A stretch of 64,000 bases of DNA. Origin: Sphingomonas sp. GTDB lineage: Bacteria; Pseudomonadota; Alphaproteobacteria; Sphingomonadales; Sphingomonadaceae. The stretch is taken from assembly GCF_024508665.1 (NCBI RefSeq), contig NZ_JANINP010000003.1, positions 310,001-374,000 on the forward strand. The letters are read 5' to 3'. A program made the translations under genes and the position numbers. This document shows, piece after piece, positions 62,924-64,000 of the stretch. Below the pieces are notes generated by a model that had not been told where the DNA came from, did no database searches, and saw only the letters and a list, made by a program, of their open reading frames with translations. The first letter of the stretch is position 1. Every line of letters starts with the position of its first letter.

Positions 62924-64000
62924 TCACGCCGCCTGCGTAGCGGCGGCGTAGGTCCGCGCGCCCTCGCTCAGCCGCTCGATGCATTCGGCGATGTGGCTTT
63001 CCTCGATCACCAGAGGCGGCAGGACGCGGAACACGTTCTCGCCCGCAGCGACCGTCAGCAGCCCATGATTGTCGCGCAGATGTGCGACGAAGTCGCGGCT
63101 GACCGCCGGCTCCTTCATCTTGATGCCGAGCATCAGGCCTTTGCCACGGATTTCCTCGAACAGGGTATCGTGGTTCGGGATAAGCTGCTCGAACGCCGCG
63201 CGCAGGCGGTCGCCCATCGCGGTGACGTGATCAAGGAAGCCAGGCTCGAGCATCACGTCGAGCACTGCCTGGCCCGCCGCCATCGCCAGCGGGTTGCCGC
63301 CATAGGTCGATCCGTGGGTGCCGATCACCATGCCCTTCGCCGCTTCCTCGGTCGCGAGGCAGGCGCCGAGCGGGAAGCCGTTCCCGATACCTTTGGCCAC
63401 CGTCATGATGTCGGGCGTGATGCCGTAATGCTCGTAGGCCCACATCTTGCCGGTCCGGCCATAACCGCACTGGATCTCGTCGAGGATGAGCAGCAAGCCA
63501 TGCTCGTCGCAGGCCTTGCGCAGGCCCTGGATGAATTCGGGCGTGCCCGCGGTCATGCCGCCCTCGCCCTGCACGGTCTCGACCAGGAAACCAGCGGTCT
63601 CGTCGTCGATCAGAGCCAATGCGCCTTCGAGATCGTTGAACCTGGCATAGTTGAAGCCCGGCAGCAGCGGCTCGAACCCATCGCGCATCTTGGGCTGGTC
63701 GGTGGCGCTGATTGCGCCGAGCGAGCGGCCGTGGAACGCGTTCTTGAACGTGATGAGCTTGTAGCGTTCGGGATTACCGTTGACGTCATGATAGCGGCGC
63801 GCGGTCTTGATCGCGCACTCGATCGCCTCGACCCCGGAATTGGTGAAGAACACCGTGTCGGCGAAGCTGTTGTCGACGATACACTGCGCCAGCGCCTCGC
63901 CTTGCGGGCTGCCATAGAGGTTCGACACGTGCATCAGGGTCGCAACCTGATCCTGCACCGCCTTGATGAAATGCTCGTTGCTATGGCCCAGCGCGTTGAC
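62924..64000 (-). CDS. argD: Acetylornithine aminotransferase (partial, N-terminus outside the window)
   Basis: PLP enzyme of arginine synthesis; 358 residues visible. The frame is open to the window edge, so the N-terminus is cut off. Motifs are VSNLYGSPQGEALAQCIVDN, FFTNSGVEAIECAIKTARRY, FHGRSLGAISATDQPKMRDG, LLILDEIQCGYGRTGKMWAY and the PLP lysine in DIMTVAKGIGNGFPLGACLA. HGSTYGGNPLAMAAGQAVLD confirms the ArgD/class III group. Adjacent to argF, consistent with an arginine operon. Confidence 0.93.
   Translation of the reverse strand, partial: VNALGHSNEHFIKAVQDQVATLMHVSNLYGSPQGEALAQCIVDNSFADTVFFTNSGVEAIECAIKTARRYHDVNGNPERYKLITFKNAFHGRSLGAISATDQPKMRDGFEPLLPGFNYARFNDLEGALALIDDETAGFLVETVQGEGGMTAGTPEFIQGLRKACDEHGLLLILDEIQCGYGRTGKMWAYEHYGITPDIMTVAKGIGNGFPLGACLATEEAAKGMVIGTHGSTYGGNPLAMAAGQAVLDVMLEPGFLDHVTAMGDRLRAAFEQLIPNHDTLFEEIRGKGLMLGIKMKEPAVSRDFVAHLRDNHGLLTVAAGENVFRVLPPLVIEESHIAECIERLSEGARTYAAATQAA

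Overview
The window is about 64 kb of GC-rich, densely packed chromosome and reads as an alphaproteobacterium of the sphingomonad type (Sphingomonas or a close relative). That assignment is inferred from gene content and codon style: split gcvPA/gcvPB with a glycine riboswitch, a Tad/Cpa pilus cluster, pyruvate phosphate dikinase, an archaeal/eukaryote-like prolyl-tRNA synthetase and a separate petABC operon. No 16S rRNA or tRNA gene was seen, so the genus cannot be fixed from the window. I see no prophage, insertion sequence, CRISPR array or plasmid functions; most of the window is core genome.

Layout. 0-8.3 kb: glpD, trhO, a PilZ protein, an esterase, a thioesterase, proS, a hypothetical membrane protein, an EamA transporter and a CcdC-like protein. 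8.3-13.1 kb: the glycine cleavage operon gcvT-gcvH-gcvPA-gcvPB (minus strand) behind a tandem glycine riboswitch. 13.2-19 kb: a lipoprotein, ispH, thrB-rnhA, a YegP-like protein, a DAO-type oxidoreductase and a lysophospholipase-like hydrolase. 19.1-26.3 kb: the Tad pilus operon cpaA-B-C-D-E-tadB-tadC, with no cpaF ATPase and no pilin gene. 26.4-34.5 kb: small envelope proteins, a DUF1254/DUF1214 pair, a Pro/Thr-rich lipoprotein, ppdK and glyQ-glyS. 34.7-45 kb: two tandem TraB/GumN proteins, an Rmf-like 50-residue protein, rplY-pth, an oxygenase, a monooxygenase, a large Gln/Pro/Arg-rich lipoprotein, ychF and a DUF6438-ankyrin protein. 44.9-48.1 kb: a CueR-like MerR regulator divergent from a glutaredoxin-MauE fusion and two Met/His-rich envelope proteins, probably a copper-handling unit. 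48.1-64 kb: a phosphodiesterase, a MaoC protein, apt, petABC (bc1 complex), trmL-hemF, two membrane proteins, lipB, small secreted proteins, queC-queE, a DUF3617-like protein, hslO, argF and a partial argD.

Two themes stand out. First, a dispersed family of palindromic repeats (arms of the type GTCxCCCCGGC...GCCGGGGxGAC) lies between genes and also, in frame, twice inside glyS. A second class of GGGGAGG palindromes appears to supply the Shine-Dalgarno sequence of glyS and of argF. Second, the MerR-regulated unit has a textbook 19-bp-spacer promoter with a perfect dyad and a start codon so close to the -10 box that its mRNA should be nearly leaderless. Several genes depend on TTG, GTG or possibly CTG starts (glpD, thrB, gcvPA, gcvT, glyQ, argF), which matters for annotation.
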